The notes under the pieces: generated by a model
The model's database searches: none
The model's input: only the letters and a program-made list of their open reading frames with translations
What the model was told of the DNA's origin: nothing
Shown: positions 43,401 through 54,680 of the stretch, piece after piece
Layout: every line of letters begins with the position of its first letter
Position numbering within the stretch: the stretch's first letter is position 1
Translations under genes and position numbers: made by a program
Assembly (NCBI GenBank): GCA_019914945.1
Contig: CM034103.1
Location: 5,890,001 to 5,954,000 of the forward strand
Length of the DNA stretch: 64,000 nucleotides
From: Typha latifolia
Taxonomy: Eukaryota; Streptophyta; Magnoliopsida; Poales; Typhaceae
Direction: 5' to 3'

Positions 43401-45439
43401 CTCAAATCTTTGACTTTCAAGTCCTTGAGTAATTTAATTATGTTTATAAAAAAGTTTTATTAACTTATGATCAATATCGTTTTCTAATCGAACTCTAAAA
43501 TTCTTAATCACCCTTGCAGGAGGCTAGATGGGAGAACTCTTGAGGATCAAGGTCGCATTCAACCAATGACTGCCAACCATCAAATTTGAGGAAGAAAGGG
43601 TGAAATAACCGATCGATTGGGAACCAATCTCTATCTAATTAAAGAGGAGTGGATCGAGATAGAGGGTTCACTCTACTTCTCTCCTAATCTTGTGGCATTG
43701 CAATCATTACGTGTTGAGCATGGGGTTAGCATGCATGCACACTCAAGATCTGCCCGGGCATTTGTTGCTAATTTTTTTTCTTTAACTATTGGTTTTTCTT
43801 TTTTTCTTTTTTTTGTGGTGTTTTACACTCTAGACCTCTTGTGTCATAATTCTACTATGTATTATTATCTCACTGCTCTAATATTTATACTATATATGAT
43901 GGATTGCTGAAGCCTGGCCTCTATGTTTTATCTATACTTTCCAATAATTCCTCTTGGTACATATATTTATTATGCATCCTAATTTAATAATAATGCGTGC
44001 AGCATGCAACATTGACCAGTGTGAGAAGCAATATATGTTATACAAAAGGCCAAAAAATTAAATTGCATCATGTTTTTCTCGCTCGTGTAGTGTCTTTTAA
44101 TTTAGGGTCTCTAATCTTGGAATTAATTTTTGCTCAACAATTTTCATATCTGCAAGTCATAATGACATACGAAATCATGAATAATATAGTAGGACAAGTG
44201 GAGCAATATATCCTTTTAAACTTAGATGAGCGACATAAAAGTCTTTTTCACATCTCTATTCATGCAAAGGATATTGTTAGAAGGAAACGAAATACAGAAT
44301 GATCCACCAATGATATGACATCAGTTCGATTTCCCTCACCTTCCATTTTCTTAGATTCCATTTTTTGTTCATAGGAAATTTTCAAAAATCCTCCCTTCTT
44401 AAGGATTTATTTTGACTCATATTTTACCTTACTACTCTTTTCATAAAAGCCCTTACCTGTTATAAAAGGATATTTATTTAGGACGTTGAGTTAATTTTAA
44501 CTCGCATTACCTTAACATACACAGTAATCTAGAAAGAAATATTGAATCTATTCAAAAACTTTTGCTCCAATTCTTCATTTATAATTTTTATTTTTTTTGT
44601 TTTCAGATTATTTATATGTCAATGGGCATGTACTTTGATACTTTGAAATATGCTCGAAAAAGGTATGGAAGCCTATAATATGGGTTTAAATATCCCTTTA
44701 ATTAATCAAATTTCCTTAAGATCTTGTAGTTCTATCAACTGGGATATATATATATATATATACAGTTGGCATTTGTATACTGGGAAAAAAAATCTATGTA
44801 TACGAACAAGTTTTTAACAAAAAGCAAGCACATACTGTTTCCTGGCTCTAAATTAATACATCTTACTGGCCAGCCTTAGCCAGAGTGTAATTTAATTTAT
44901 TATCCTTCGAAGACTGGAATATCCTTTTTCTTCCTTTCCACTGCAAGTAGCATGTAACTTTACATTTGCTTTGTGAGAAAGAAAGCAAGGGTTAAGCATT
45001 AGTTATGATGACATAACATTACATCAATATATAACTAATATTATACAAGTGGGGTAATCCGCCAATAACTAAAAAGAAAGAGGAGGAGTAGAAGAAGAGA
45101 TAAGGTTTAGAAATGCTTCACATTCTATCCTCAAAAAGCATATAGATATGGCACGGCAAAACAATATGATTCATCCAAACACGTTGCTCAGCAAAATCTA
45201 TTTAATTTCTTGTATGGAAACCTGTCAGAAGCAACCTCGGCCAACCTTTTGTTGAATACAAAGCATGCATGCAGTTGACCGGGACCGTCAAATTGAAAAG
45301 AAGAAGGATCGCTCTCTCAGATTTTTTATTCTATACCTAGACCAGTTGAGCAAAAGAATTACTTTGTTAGGTTCTTACAATCGTACTTGAATCTTATCAT
45401 AGTTTAATTACAAGTCACTAGCCATGATAGAATTGGATA
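43401..45439. other. Intergenic DNA with two unidentified open frames
   Basis: The + strand frames 43617-43910 (97 codons, ending in a hydrophobic segment) and 43997-44302 (101 codons) resemble no protein I know. Neither shows exon-like splice sites or a codon pattern distinct from its surroundings. A (TA)n run lies at about 44749-44762. Otherwise AT-rich, with no element recognised. Confidence 0.4.
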
Positions 45440-45453
45440 AATACTTCTTAGAA
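45440..45453. repeat. Left target-site duplication of the LINE (14 bp)
   Basis: AATACTTCTTAGAA is repeated exactly at 49355-49368 on the far side of the LINE. The flanking bases differ, so the duplication is 14 bp. Confidence 0.88.
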
Positions 45454-45559
45454 GCAATATCTTTTTACTGTATGTGAAGAAGTCAAATGGGTGGCGAGGG
45501 TGAAGACGTCCTACAGCAGCGCACATCCTCTTCCAAGTCCGGCCGGGTTTGGGAGCCTG

Positions 45560-46000
45560 CTGCTGCACCCGCTCACTCTTGGGCATTTATGGCATCATTG
45601 CTAGATTATGGAATAGGATAGATGGGTTTTCCATCTCGGACATGCAGGGTGGCTTTTACCTTTTACCTATTCTGTTTTGAGCGCCAGGAGGATCTCAACT
45701 TTGCTCTAACGAATGGCCCGTGGACCATCTTAGGGAAAGTCCTTAGTCTAATTCCCAGGAGAAATAATTTTTGGCCAACTTTGGAGGCTTTCATGGAGCG
45801 GTCATTGCCAACCTGAAACAAGACCTCTGCCATGGCAATAGCTAGGAGAAGACGATGGACATGGAGATGGACGATGAGGATCAACAGCTTGTGCTAATGG
45901 AGTATGGCAGGGTGGGGACGGCAGAAGCGGTGTTGTTGGCCATGGAGGAGCCGAGAGATGGTCGGCTAGGGACGGCCAAGCGGGGGAGGAAAGACTAGCC
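45560..46000 (+). pseudogene. LINE ORF1 remnant (DUF4283-like)
   Basis: The frame 45622-45816 encodes 'AFTFYLFCFERQEDLNFALT' followed by 'GPWTILGKVLSLIPR'. This is the 'F.F....d...vl..gPW...g..l.l' pattern of DUF4283 in plant LINE ORF1 proteins. Glycine- and acidic-rich sequence follows. An initiator methionine and the C-terminal zinc knuckle are not clear. Confidence 0.65.
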
Positions 46001-46029
46001 CCAAACCCTACCTTTCTTATCTATCAGTT

Positions 46030-46640
46030 ATCTATGCTTAAGGCTATTATTGGAATTGTAGGGGTGCCCTTAGGAAGGAGGCACTTGACTGTTGTAGAGA
46101 TCTAATTAGGGAGAATAATTTGGATATGATGGTTTTGCTAGAAACTCATGGGAGCTAGGAGGCAACAAAGAAGGTTGCTATGACTTTAGGATGAAGCCGG
46201 AGGTCGTTTGCTATTCCAGAGCTAGGTGCATCGAGTGGCATAATTGCTCTGTGGAAGGATGTGCTTAGCTGGGTGGATGTTGTTGGGGTATCCCGATATG
46301 CACTTTATTTGGTGATCACCTCACGTTCAAACTACACCTAGTTGTGGTCAACTGTGTATGTGAGTAATAACCTGCATGCCCGAGGGGAGCTGTGGGATAA
46401 GCTAGCCACCCTAACCAAGCTCAAAATCCCTCGGGTCATCAGAGGCAATTTCAACGCATACCTCTCAATTCATGAGTAGCAATGTAGTGGATCGGCCGAG
46501 CTAGGGCCCGAGTGCAAGGCGTTCCAGACTTTTGTCAAGGAGTGTTGGGCTTTGCGACCTTGGCTACGAAGGTCTTCCTTTTACTTGGTGCAACCAAAGA
46601 GGGGCTAATCAAATTTTGGTACAACTTCACCACCTGTTGG
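46030..46640 (+). pseudogene. LINE endonuclease remnant
   Basis: The stretch begins with 'YWNCRGALRKEALDC', the N-terminal motif of L1 APE-like endonucleases (usually WNCRG/WNVRG). It continues with 'NLDMMVLLETHGS', where the family has '...L.ETK', then 'SSGIIALWKD', then 'RVIRGNFNAYLS', where the family has 'GDFN'. Asp is replaced by Asn in that 'RGNFN' block, and several stops intervene. Confidence 0.72.
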
Positions 46641-46979
46641 CTAACACGCTCTAGTTAGACTCTTACCCCCACTATAGGGTCTTCGACCTTGATAAGTCTG
46701 CGTCAGACCACGCTTTCCTTCTTGTTACTGTTCAACTCCAGCCTGATAGGGTTTCCGGCTAGTCGTGGCAATGCTTTGCATGACCTCACGCATAAGATAT
46801 GCATGCTACAAGGGGCCTTACATAGATAGGCTAAGAAGGATGTTGGCAACCTTGAAAAACTCCTACAGGCTACAAAAAACTATATTTTAGGGTTGGTTAG
46901 GCTTGATGTAGTCAGGCAATTGGATGATGGTGGCTTGCTATCCTTAAGAAGCCAATGTATATGTTGGAGGCTTAGGAGG

Positions 46980-47930
46980 TGGCGCACTCGATGTGTTCCG
47001 GGAAGCACTTAGCCTCCATAATAATGGCTAAAATAGACATGGAGAAGGCATATGATAGGGTGAGTTGGGAGGCAATGATGGGTACCCTATCTCGTATGGC
47101 GTTCCCTGTCGAGTGGTGTGCGTAGGTACACCATAATTCGATGTCATCATCAATGGCAAACCATCATAGTGGATTCGGCCTCACAAGAGGCTTAGGCAGG
47201 GAGACACTTTGTCTCCCTACTTCTTCATCCTTGTATCACAATTGCTGCTTGGCATCCTCAATGACAAAGTCAGTATAGGGAGCTTCAAGGCTTTAGGGCT
47301 AGGGAGACCTAAGTCTCTCACCTTCTCTATGTGGATGATCTCTTGATCGCTGCCCAAGCATCGAAGATGAATGTGAAATGTGTGCTGGCATGTCCAGCCC
47401 AATACTCTTTGCTTTCTAATCAAAAAATAAAATTTTGAAAGTCGGAACTCTACCTTTCATAGTGGCTACTTGCAGACCGAAAGGAGCATCTTAGTGCGAC
47501 CATGGGCTTACAATCTGTAGGCATGCCATTTGTTTATTTGGGTGTGCTTATTTCTAGCAAGCGCATGAAGGTAAGGGAGCATCAAGCTCTGGTGGATCGG
47601 GTTGATTGAAAACTGGCAAGATGGAAGATGGGTCTGCTCTCAATGATAAGGCGTTGTACTCTCATCAACTCTACGCTATTGGCTATCCCTTCTTATTGGC
47701 TAGGGAGCACATGGATATTGGATTCAGTTGTGGAGACTATATCCAAGAAGGCTAGGTCTTTTCTTTGGGGCAAGAAGACTGGATAAGGCTTGCACCTTGT
47801 TAGCTGGGATGTTGTCATGCAGCCGAAGGATAGGTCGAATTGGCCTTAAGAAACCTCAAAAGGGTAGAGCTACGCACATAGGTAAGCTGGTCCTGAAGGT
47901 CCTCAACAAAGTTGACGTTCCTTAGGTAAA
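46980..47930 (+). pseudogene. LINE reverse transcriptase remnant
   Basis: Motifs in order are 'SMCSGKHLASIIMAKIDMEK' then 'AYDRVSWEAM' (46990-47080), 'GLRQGDTLSPYFFIL' (about 47190-47233), and the intact catalytic YVDD at 47328-47339 in 'LYVDDLLIAA'. 'GMPFVYLGVLI' and 'RWKMGLLSMIRRCTLINSTL' follow to about 47680. Stops and shifts between them prevent a continuous protein. The palm and catalytic motifs are nevertheless well kept. Confidence 0.8.
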
Positions 47931-48399
47931 CATACTACATGCAAAACACGAAGAGATGGATCCATGGGAATGCTACACTCATCAGTCAGTTTCATGGGTT
48001 TGGAGGGTGTTGAACTGTGTCGCGGGCTCATTGAAACTCGAGTTTAAGGAGTTGATTGGCAATACCTTGACTACCAGAGTGGAGGTGGACCCATGGCTTT
48101 CGGTAGTCCTGTAGAGTTGCCAACCTTGGACCATGCCACCTACCTCTTTGCAGAAGATCTCACGGTTGCCGAGCTGCTCGATGGTCAGCGTTAGGATACC
48201 AACCAGCTGCCCGAGGAGGCAAGCTTGGATTTAGCTTTCGAGATCACGCCGCTTCAAGGGGAGGACCATCCATCGTTGATGAGTTGATTTGGTGGTCGCA
48301 CCTAAAAGGTTTAACAAGTGTGAAGTCAATCTACACCTTCCTTCGGCCGCTAGCTTTAGAGCCTTGGCAAGGCTGGAAGGAGCTTTGGCGACTTCCGAT

Positions 48400-49330
48400 C
48401 GCCCCGAGGGTGATCTTGCTTGGAAGATAGCTTAGCAGCGACTGCCGACCAAGGAATTCTTTCGTGGGCTTTATATTGGGCAGGATGAGCTTTGCACTAT
48501 ATGTGGCCTCCACCGTAAAACCACTAGCCACCTTTTCTTGCATGTCGGTCTAGCCTAGAGTGTTGGGCAATTGCATCAAGAACATTGGGTCACTAGGTCC
48601 AAGAGGATTGGATCACAATCCCTTGGAAGGCAAATGAAGTGGTTAATAAGAATGTAAGGCAACTATCGCTTCAACACTTTGGTAGTTTGGAAGTAGAGGA
48701 ATGTCGTTGTGTTTGGAGGTTGTCAATTGAGCCCGAAGGTAGTGGTTAGTGAGGCCATCCACCTAGCTATGGAGTATGCCAAAAAGGTTGAAAGAACCCA
48801 AGTGTGCATGGTAAGGGCAAAGGCAAGATGGGTTGTTCTAGAAGTGGAGTGTCTTAAACTCAACACAGATGGATGTGCCGCTGCTAGCAATTATTAGGGT
48901 GAGGTCAAATCGATTCTTTGGGATGTCGCTGGCAGATTGGTAATGATTGCATGGGAGCCTTGCCCGAAAGAGTCCAGTCTTTTTGTGGAGGTGTGGGCCA
49001 TGACGATGGGCCTCAAGTTGACTAACAATGGGGCCAGGCTAATGATTGAAACGAATTCATTGGAGCATGCCTAGATTTTGCGACAGTAGCCCATAGTGCA
49101 TTAGAAATATTGTTAAGAGTGTTGGGGTCTGCTTAGGAGTTTTTGTGAGTGAAAAATTGTGCATGTCTTCAAAGAAGCTAACCAAGTGGCCAATTGGGTG
49201 GCAACTATTGAATGTTCTTTTCATCCTTATTCACTTTGGGACCGGATGACTCCCTTCCCTTGGGTCTTTGTAAACTCTTGGATTTTGATCCCCTTATTAG
49301 TTAGCTGGACATAGGATATTCAACTGAATA
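48400..49330 (+). pseudogene. LINE zf-RVT and RNase H remnant
   Basis: 'CTICGLHRKTTSHLFLHV' (48495-48545) is the C..C...H...H motif (zf-RVT) after the reverse transcriptase. RNase H follows: 'LEVECLKLNTDGCAAASN' (48840-48890), where D is the first catalytic residue, then 'MIETNSLEHA' (49043-49072), then 'IVHVFKEANQVANWVAT' (49160-49206). The last motif normally reads 'HV.REAN..AD', so the final Asp is Asn here. Confidence 0.75.
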
Positions 49331-49354
49331 CAACTCTTCCACTTAAAAAAAAGG

Positions 49355-49368
49355 AATACTTCTTAGAA
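49355..49368. repeat. Right target-site duplication of the LINE (14 bp)
   Basis: Exact repeat of 45440-45453, directly after the A-rich tail and two G residues. Confidence 0.88.
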
Positions 49369-49372
49369 CTAC

Positions 49373-49737
49373 CTGTCACCCATCTCCTAGCTGACTTCGG
49401 AATGAATAGGATGAAACACCTACCTCAAAATATAGGTGAAACCTACGTGATTCCTATATGACCTATTGGTCAATATTTTTATATAAGATACATGATAAAA
49501 CTCTATATTTTCATAAATAATAAAAGCTAAAAATAATTTAAAATACCATAGACCGTAACAAGCCCAAATATATATATATATATTACACTTACACTTCATT
49601 AGACCAAAAATCTACGCAAAGGCTATAGTCCATCATAATAATAGATCTATGCAATATAAATGTATATATTAATAAAAGAACACATGGTATGCATCATTTA
49701 AATTATAAAATTATTTATATCAAATTCACATAGAGCC
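49373..49737 (-). mobile_element. Family A LTR, 3' part (outer, antisense)
   Basis: Antisense match to the 3' end of the solo LTR at 970-3751, including 'ttgaccaatag' and 'cacgtagg', and to the 39596-39800 part of the other antisense copy. It is cut off at 49737 by LTR family C. The matching outer sequence seems to resume at about 53567 and finishes at 58452. Confidence 0.5.
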
Positions 49738-50343
49738 TGTAATGCCCCCGCCCAGCATGGGCACATGCACGCCCATGCGCACACACGGCATACGTGGTGT
49801 ACGCAATAGGGCAGGCGGGGCTCATCATGCATAGATACACTCCTGCTTATATAATCTATCTTAGAGATAAATCATACTATTAACCAAATAGATATGTTAA
49901 TATATGAATATCCAAATCCACAACAACCATACTAGATAACTACAAATCTAGCAGGGCTCACATAAGCTGCGATAAACCATTAAAATACAACTAAAATTAC
50001 TAATACACGAGTACAATATAATCTGACATCTATTATACAAATCATCATCTAATACAACGGAATATAAATATCCAATAATAGTACAACTCAATTTCTATAT
50101 AAACTATCATTAATCTCGTATCGCATATATAGCTCACCTCATCATCGCTCTAAATATCTTCTCAAGATATCTCAAGTCGATATCACGTACCACATATCTG
50201 AGGGGGGTTAGAAAAGAAATAAAGAGGGTCATGAGTAAAACGCTCAGCAAATAAACCTTATCTCGAATTAGTGATGTCAAACAAAGAGTAAATCATGTAC
50301 TAGATAATATGAATAAAAAAGAAGTATGATGTTATATATGAAT

Positions 50344-50359
50344 ATATATATATATATAT
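50344..50359. repeat. (AT)n microsatellite
   Basis: A short AT run inside LTR family C. Confidence 0.8.
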
Positions 50360-50694
50360 GTATCATCAATAACATATATATAACTGAAATCAATTCTCAT
50401 AAATGAACATATTATGTCCTCAACCAAAAATATATTTCATAATGAAATTATAATATAGCATCACTGAATATAACAACATATGATATATAAAAATTATGAT
50501 CTAGTAATTCTAGTCATATTAATGACGATGCATGATGCATGCCAACTACTAGATTATCATATATGTCAGAATTAAATATAATTCACATATCTCTCACTAT
50601 CATAGTCATATGTTTCAACTCTAAATATCAACTACCATATTGGACCCCGGTACCTAGCTCCAAACTCGATACACATCATGCCACAAGCTCAAAA

Positions 50695-50885
50695 CATACC
50701 CTATCATATACTAATGGTATCTCTAGAGATAATTATACGCTACCATATGCTAAGGGTATCTCAGTAAATAATCATAGCCAGTCATACACTAAGGGTATAT
50801 CAATGATAGTTGTACCATGTTATACGCTAAGAGTATAACTATTAGCTATCACCATACTCTATCATATGCTAAGAGTATGTCCAGT
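50695..50885. repeat. Tandem ~45-50 bp 'CACTAAGGGTAT' repeats in LTR family C
   Basis: About four units of the form 'cat-a-tgctaagggtatctcagtaaataatcata' occur at roughly 45-50 bp spacing. Each has 'ctaa(g/t)(g/a)gtat'. Fewer, diverged units are seen in the related fragment near 4150-4215. Confidence 0.6.
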
Positions 50886-52681
50886 ATTAGTTTAGACTAG
50901 ATATTGTTTCAGCCATCACATCACATATATATATGTATTTTTATGATTTTCTATATATAATAGATCATATGCATATATCTAGTACTACAAAAGATCATGC
51001 AACTCAAAAAATTAGGTGGTAAAAAGTTAAGAGAAAGATGATATAATATAGACTCCATGTATCTAATACATGTATAGTCCTACTAGTCTATCACATGCAC
51101 ACTCATGATAGAGATCATTTCAACATAAAACCATAACAATATAATCATCTCTAATCATCTCTATATATCACCAATATACTCATATCTAAGATCAGCCTAA
51201 TTAATTGCATGATAAAATATGCACGACTGAATCATCTCTAGATAAAATCATATAATCATGCTGGAGGCCAAAATATGCATATGCATATACATATTTATAT
51301 AATATATTCTAATTTGAGAAAGACGTCTAGGAGATAAGACTATTCACATCTGATCAGAAGACACGTATTCTTGACATCTGTCAACCGAGTGTCAACTCAT
51401 CGCTAGCAGGGTCCAGGGGTCTCAAATAAGGGGTTCGGGGTCTGAAAATATTTAAGTAGCATTAAGCTAGTCGTTTATCCAATTAGAATTAGTTCAAGTA
51501 AAATATAATGGTTTATTAGGTTTCGAATCACTTCTTTTATTTTATTTTTTTTTGATTCTATAACTAGATCTATATTATAGATACAATTCAAATACTATAA
51601 TTATACTATTATGATAAAATGTTAGTTATAATATAAGGAGAAAGATCTGATTCTTTTTATATAAACTATTTTAAATATATAATTATAACATAAAAGCTAG
51701 ATAATTATAAATAAGATATAAGTATAGACAAGATCTATTTTATAATAAATTTTATAATTCTTACTTTATCTTGATTAATCAGAAACTATATAGTTTTTAC
51801 TTAATTATACAAAATAAATAAATAATAAGACTACACACAATAGTATATAATAAATTGTTAAAATTACTTAAAATGTATATATTATGAGTTAGTACATAAA
51901 TCTAATAATTATAATTTACAAAAATATATATTAATCTAATAGAAATATAAATAATAAATAAATAAATAAATATAAGTATTACCTATATCTATTTGTAATA
52001 GTTTATAACCTAATTAATCATTAACTATACTAATTATAATTAATAATAATCATATTGAAGAATATATATCACTATTAAAATAATTAATATCTAAATAATC
52101 TATTTGCACTAATTAAGAAAGAAATACCTAAATAAATAATCTATTTGCAGAAAGAGAAGGAGAAGAAGGAGAAGAAGTTGAGGAGGAAGAAGAAGAAGAA
52201 AGGAAGAAGAAAGAAGAAATAAGAAGAAGAGAAGAAAGAGAGTAGGGGACTGGGCCGGCGGGGAGGGGGCTCGGCCGACCTCTTGCTGGCGGCTCGGTTC
52301 CGACGAACCCGAGAAGGAGAGAGAGAGAGGCTCACCTCAGTGGCGATAGGCCAGCGGCGGCACGAGGGAAGAGAGAAAGAGAGAGTTTGAGAGAGAGACC
52401 AAAAGAGAGAGAGAGAGAAGTGGTGGGGGAGGCTAATGGCTGCAGCTGCGGGCCCCGCAGCACCCAGCTGGCTCAGCCAAGTTGGTCAGGCTAGCGGTTG
52501 GGTGTGTGTGGCGTGCCCAAAACTAGCCACGACAGGTGAGAAAATTTCTCATCTACTAGGCTTAGCTCGGGCACGAGATCGGCCATAATATGGCCGGTCG
52601 CGTCGTGCCCAAATAGATTTTTGTTTTTGTTTTTTTTAGGGCTAGATTGTTATAGAGCCATAACCATGAATTATCGTTACA

Positions 52682-53566
52682 TGCTCAAATAGCGATCCAC
52701 CACGTAATAAACATAGACTATGTTGCGAACTGGCTTAATCCGATTCATAGCAGTTCTGCATGGGATTTGGGATCCTCGGGTGGAGGCACAAATTCCTAAG
52801 TATAGGATGGAGGTGATGATGGAGTAGAGGCCGAGTAGTTGATGGTCGTGGCTTGGCAATAGATGATGGTGGTAGTGGTTTGCGGATGCGGATGGGATAG
52901 ATGGTTGAAGGCAATGATTGGCCTACAACTGTAGTAAAAATTGTACGGGAGGTAGAGATAGTTAAGATAAAAAGATGAAGGGGGAGAAGTAGGCCTGTCC
53001 TACGGGACTAGGGGGATCGACGGTAGAGGGAGATTAGAAGTTAGGCGAGACCGTGCCAACGAAAGAGTTGGCGCTGGTTGGTGAAGAGGGAGGAGAGAGA
53101 TGCTAGGGCAAAAGCCAACTAATCTTTAATTCCAAGTATGCCTAAGATACAAGCCATAAGGCCCTATTTATAGAGATTAAATCAAAAAGTCTAAAACAAC
53201 TTTAACTAAACTAGTCTTCCTTATTTTCTCGGATTAACCCTTCATTTTTCCACAGATAGATTCTGAATTTGGAGAAGTTGTGAATACCAAAGTTGTAGAT
53301 ATGTAGGTTGGCGATCTTATCCAGCTGGTTTGATATTATTCGATATTTGTAGAATATTCTGCAAATATTTTTCCGAAACTGCACAGAGGTGAAGTTAGCT
53401 AATTAAATTAAATTCTAACATACTAAAACTTTGACTAAACCACATAAGAATAATAAATAAGATAACTAGACTTGATCTATCAAGCCCAATGTCTTTCAAG
53501 GTGATCCGATCTAGTCTGGATCACATCAGACTACACATCATCTCAAACATCAAGGAGGGAAAAATA
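52682..53566 (-). mobile_element. LTR related to family B, antisense
   Basis: On the minus strand the unit opens near 53566-53490 with 'agatcggatcaccttgaaag' and 'cattgggcttgatagatcaa', which is the same opening as family B LTR copy 1. A TATA box follows (53164-53173 on the complement). The remainder differs from family B, so it is a related subfamily. It separates LTR family C from the outer family A LTR. Confidence 0.45.
53164..53173 (-). promoter_or_regulatory. TATA box of antisense LTR
   Basis: The minus strand reads CTATAAATAG in the context 'ctctataaatagggcc', about 400 bp downstream of the LTR start. This is a textbook plant TATA box. Confidence 0.5.
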
Positions 53567-54034
53567 TCTAGCAATAATATTGCCCATATCTACCTAGTGA
53601 TGCTGCATATGACTAGTTATCTATAATTATTAGACTAAGGACCTCAGTTGTAAACCCTTATTCTAACTCTATCAACACTACTCTTGTAAGTCATTGCACA
53701 CTTTAGAATTTTTACTTGTAGCAAAATCATCGCCCATCATAAAATCATCACATATATGGGGATCATTGCACACGATGAAATCAAGAGTAGACAGCATCAT
53801 TGGGTACCACTGAGACTACCACCCTCAACCTCCCAATTATAATTTCATATCATTTAGTGTCTAATCTTCGTACTCGGTAGTGTTATGCCTGTCCAAATTA
53901 GCATATTTAGTGCAAAATAGTCCACTTCTGACCTCACGACCTTATACATTGGCTATATATGTAAAAGTGCACTGCTGAGATGACTAGTGACAAGGGGGAA
54001 GGCTCCTCCATAGCTGGCAGCCATGGAGTTGGGC
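53567..54034 (-). mobile_element. Family A LTR, middle part (outer, antisense)
   Basis: The block 'tgctgcatatgactagttat...ttagactaaggacctcagttgtaaaccc' (53590-53670) aligns with 40120-40185 in the antisense family A LTR. The stretch ends in the hAT target site AGTTGGGC (54027-54034). It continues beyond the hAT at 57902. Confidence 0.5.
54027..54034. repeat. Left 8-bp target duplication of hAT (AGTTGGGC)
   Basis: Identical to 57894-57901 on the other side of the transposon. Confidence 0.9.
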
Positions 54035-54680
54035 TAGACCTGATCATCGTGCTAGCCCGCCCATGCTCGGCCTGACCCGGCCCGGTTTGGACCGGGCTAA
54101 GCCCGGCCCGAGCCCAAATTACCAACGTGCGGCACGGCCAACCCTTTGCCCCCCCGGCCCGGCCTAGAAGCCTGCTCGAAAGCCCGCCCGTTTGGCCCAT
54201 TACTATAGTGAAAAGTAACGGAAAATTTTGTACACTATACCGTTTTATAATTTTTTTAGCCCATCTCTCCCATCACAATTCAGCCCAAGTACAAGTATTG
54301 TTTAAATGTTTTAGCCCACCTCCCATCTCATATCAACCCATGTATTATTTAATTTTTTTAATATACATTTTTTTAAACAGAGAAGAATAGAAATATTTAA
54401 AAAAATGTAATGGTAAAAAATGTTCTAAAAATAGATTAAAAAATTCTGAAAATTAGAAAAATAGGACCTCCACTTTTTTTTTTACCATTTTACCCTTTTA
54501 ACAGAAATAAACAGCTAGTTTATAGGGGTATTTTGGTAATTTTAAATTTTCTTATGCTTATAAATAGATGATAAATTTTATAAATTCATCGCACATTCTC
54601 AAATTCTCTAATATCTCAAGTTCTTTCCAAATTAAAGGTTTCAAGATTTTTAATCTTCAAATTAGCAAATTCTCTCTAAT

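Larger units (their letters stand above)
45454..49354 (+). mobile_element. L1-type LINE retrotransposon, complete insertion with decayed ORFs
   Basis: This 3.9-kb element is bounded by a perfect 14-bp target duplication and ends in an A-rich tail (about 49345-49352). In order it carries an ORF1 DUF4283-like segment, an endonuclease, reverse transcriptase, zf-RVT-like and RNase H regions. All have stops and frameshifts. It is shorter than typical full-length plant L1 elements, and several spacers between domains are reduced. It inserted about 5 bp outside the apparent end of an antisense family A LTR (49373). Confidence 0.85.
49738..52681 (-). mobile_element. LTR family C, antisense, apparently complete
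   Basis: On the minus strand the unit starts TGTAACGATAATTC at 52681 and ends GGGGGCATTACA at 49738, giving a 7-bp inverted repeat TGTAAYG. The 5' portion has a GC-rich leader with GA/CT repeats (52140-52520). The rest is AT-rich with repeated 'cactaagggtat' words (50700-50880). Adjacent 5-mers (gagcc and tgctc) do not match, so no target duplication is left. No primer site or polypurine tract adjoins it. A diverged second copy is at 3880-6290. Confidence 0.6.

Noticed and set aside
43617..44302. Two + strand open frames of about 100 codons
   Set aside because: No recognised domain, splice context or codon bias. Kept only as a note in the intergenic entry.
52141..52335. 64-codon minus-strand frame rich in Phe/Ser
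   Set aside because: Translation of a GA/CT-rich leader of an LTR. Pure low complexity.
49733..52686. Target duplication for LTR family C
   Set aside because: The flanking 5-mers gagcc and tgctc do not match, so a clean solo-LTR insertion cannot be claimed.
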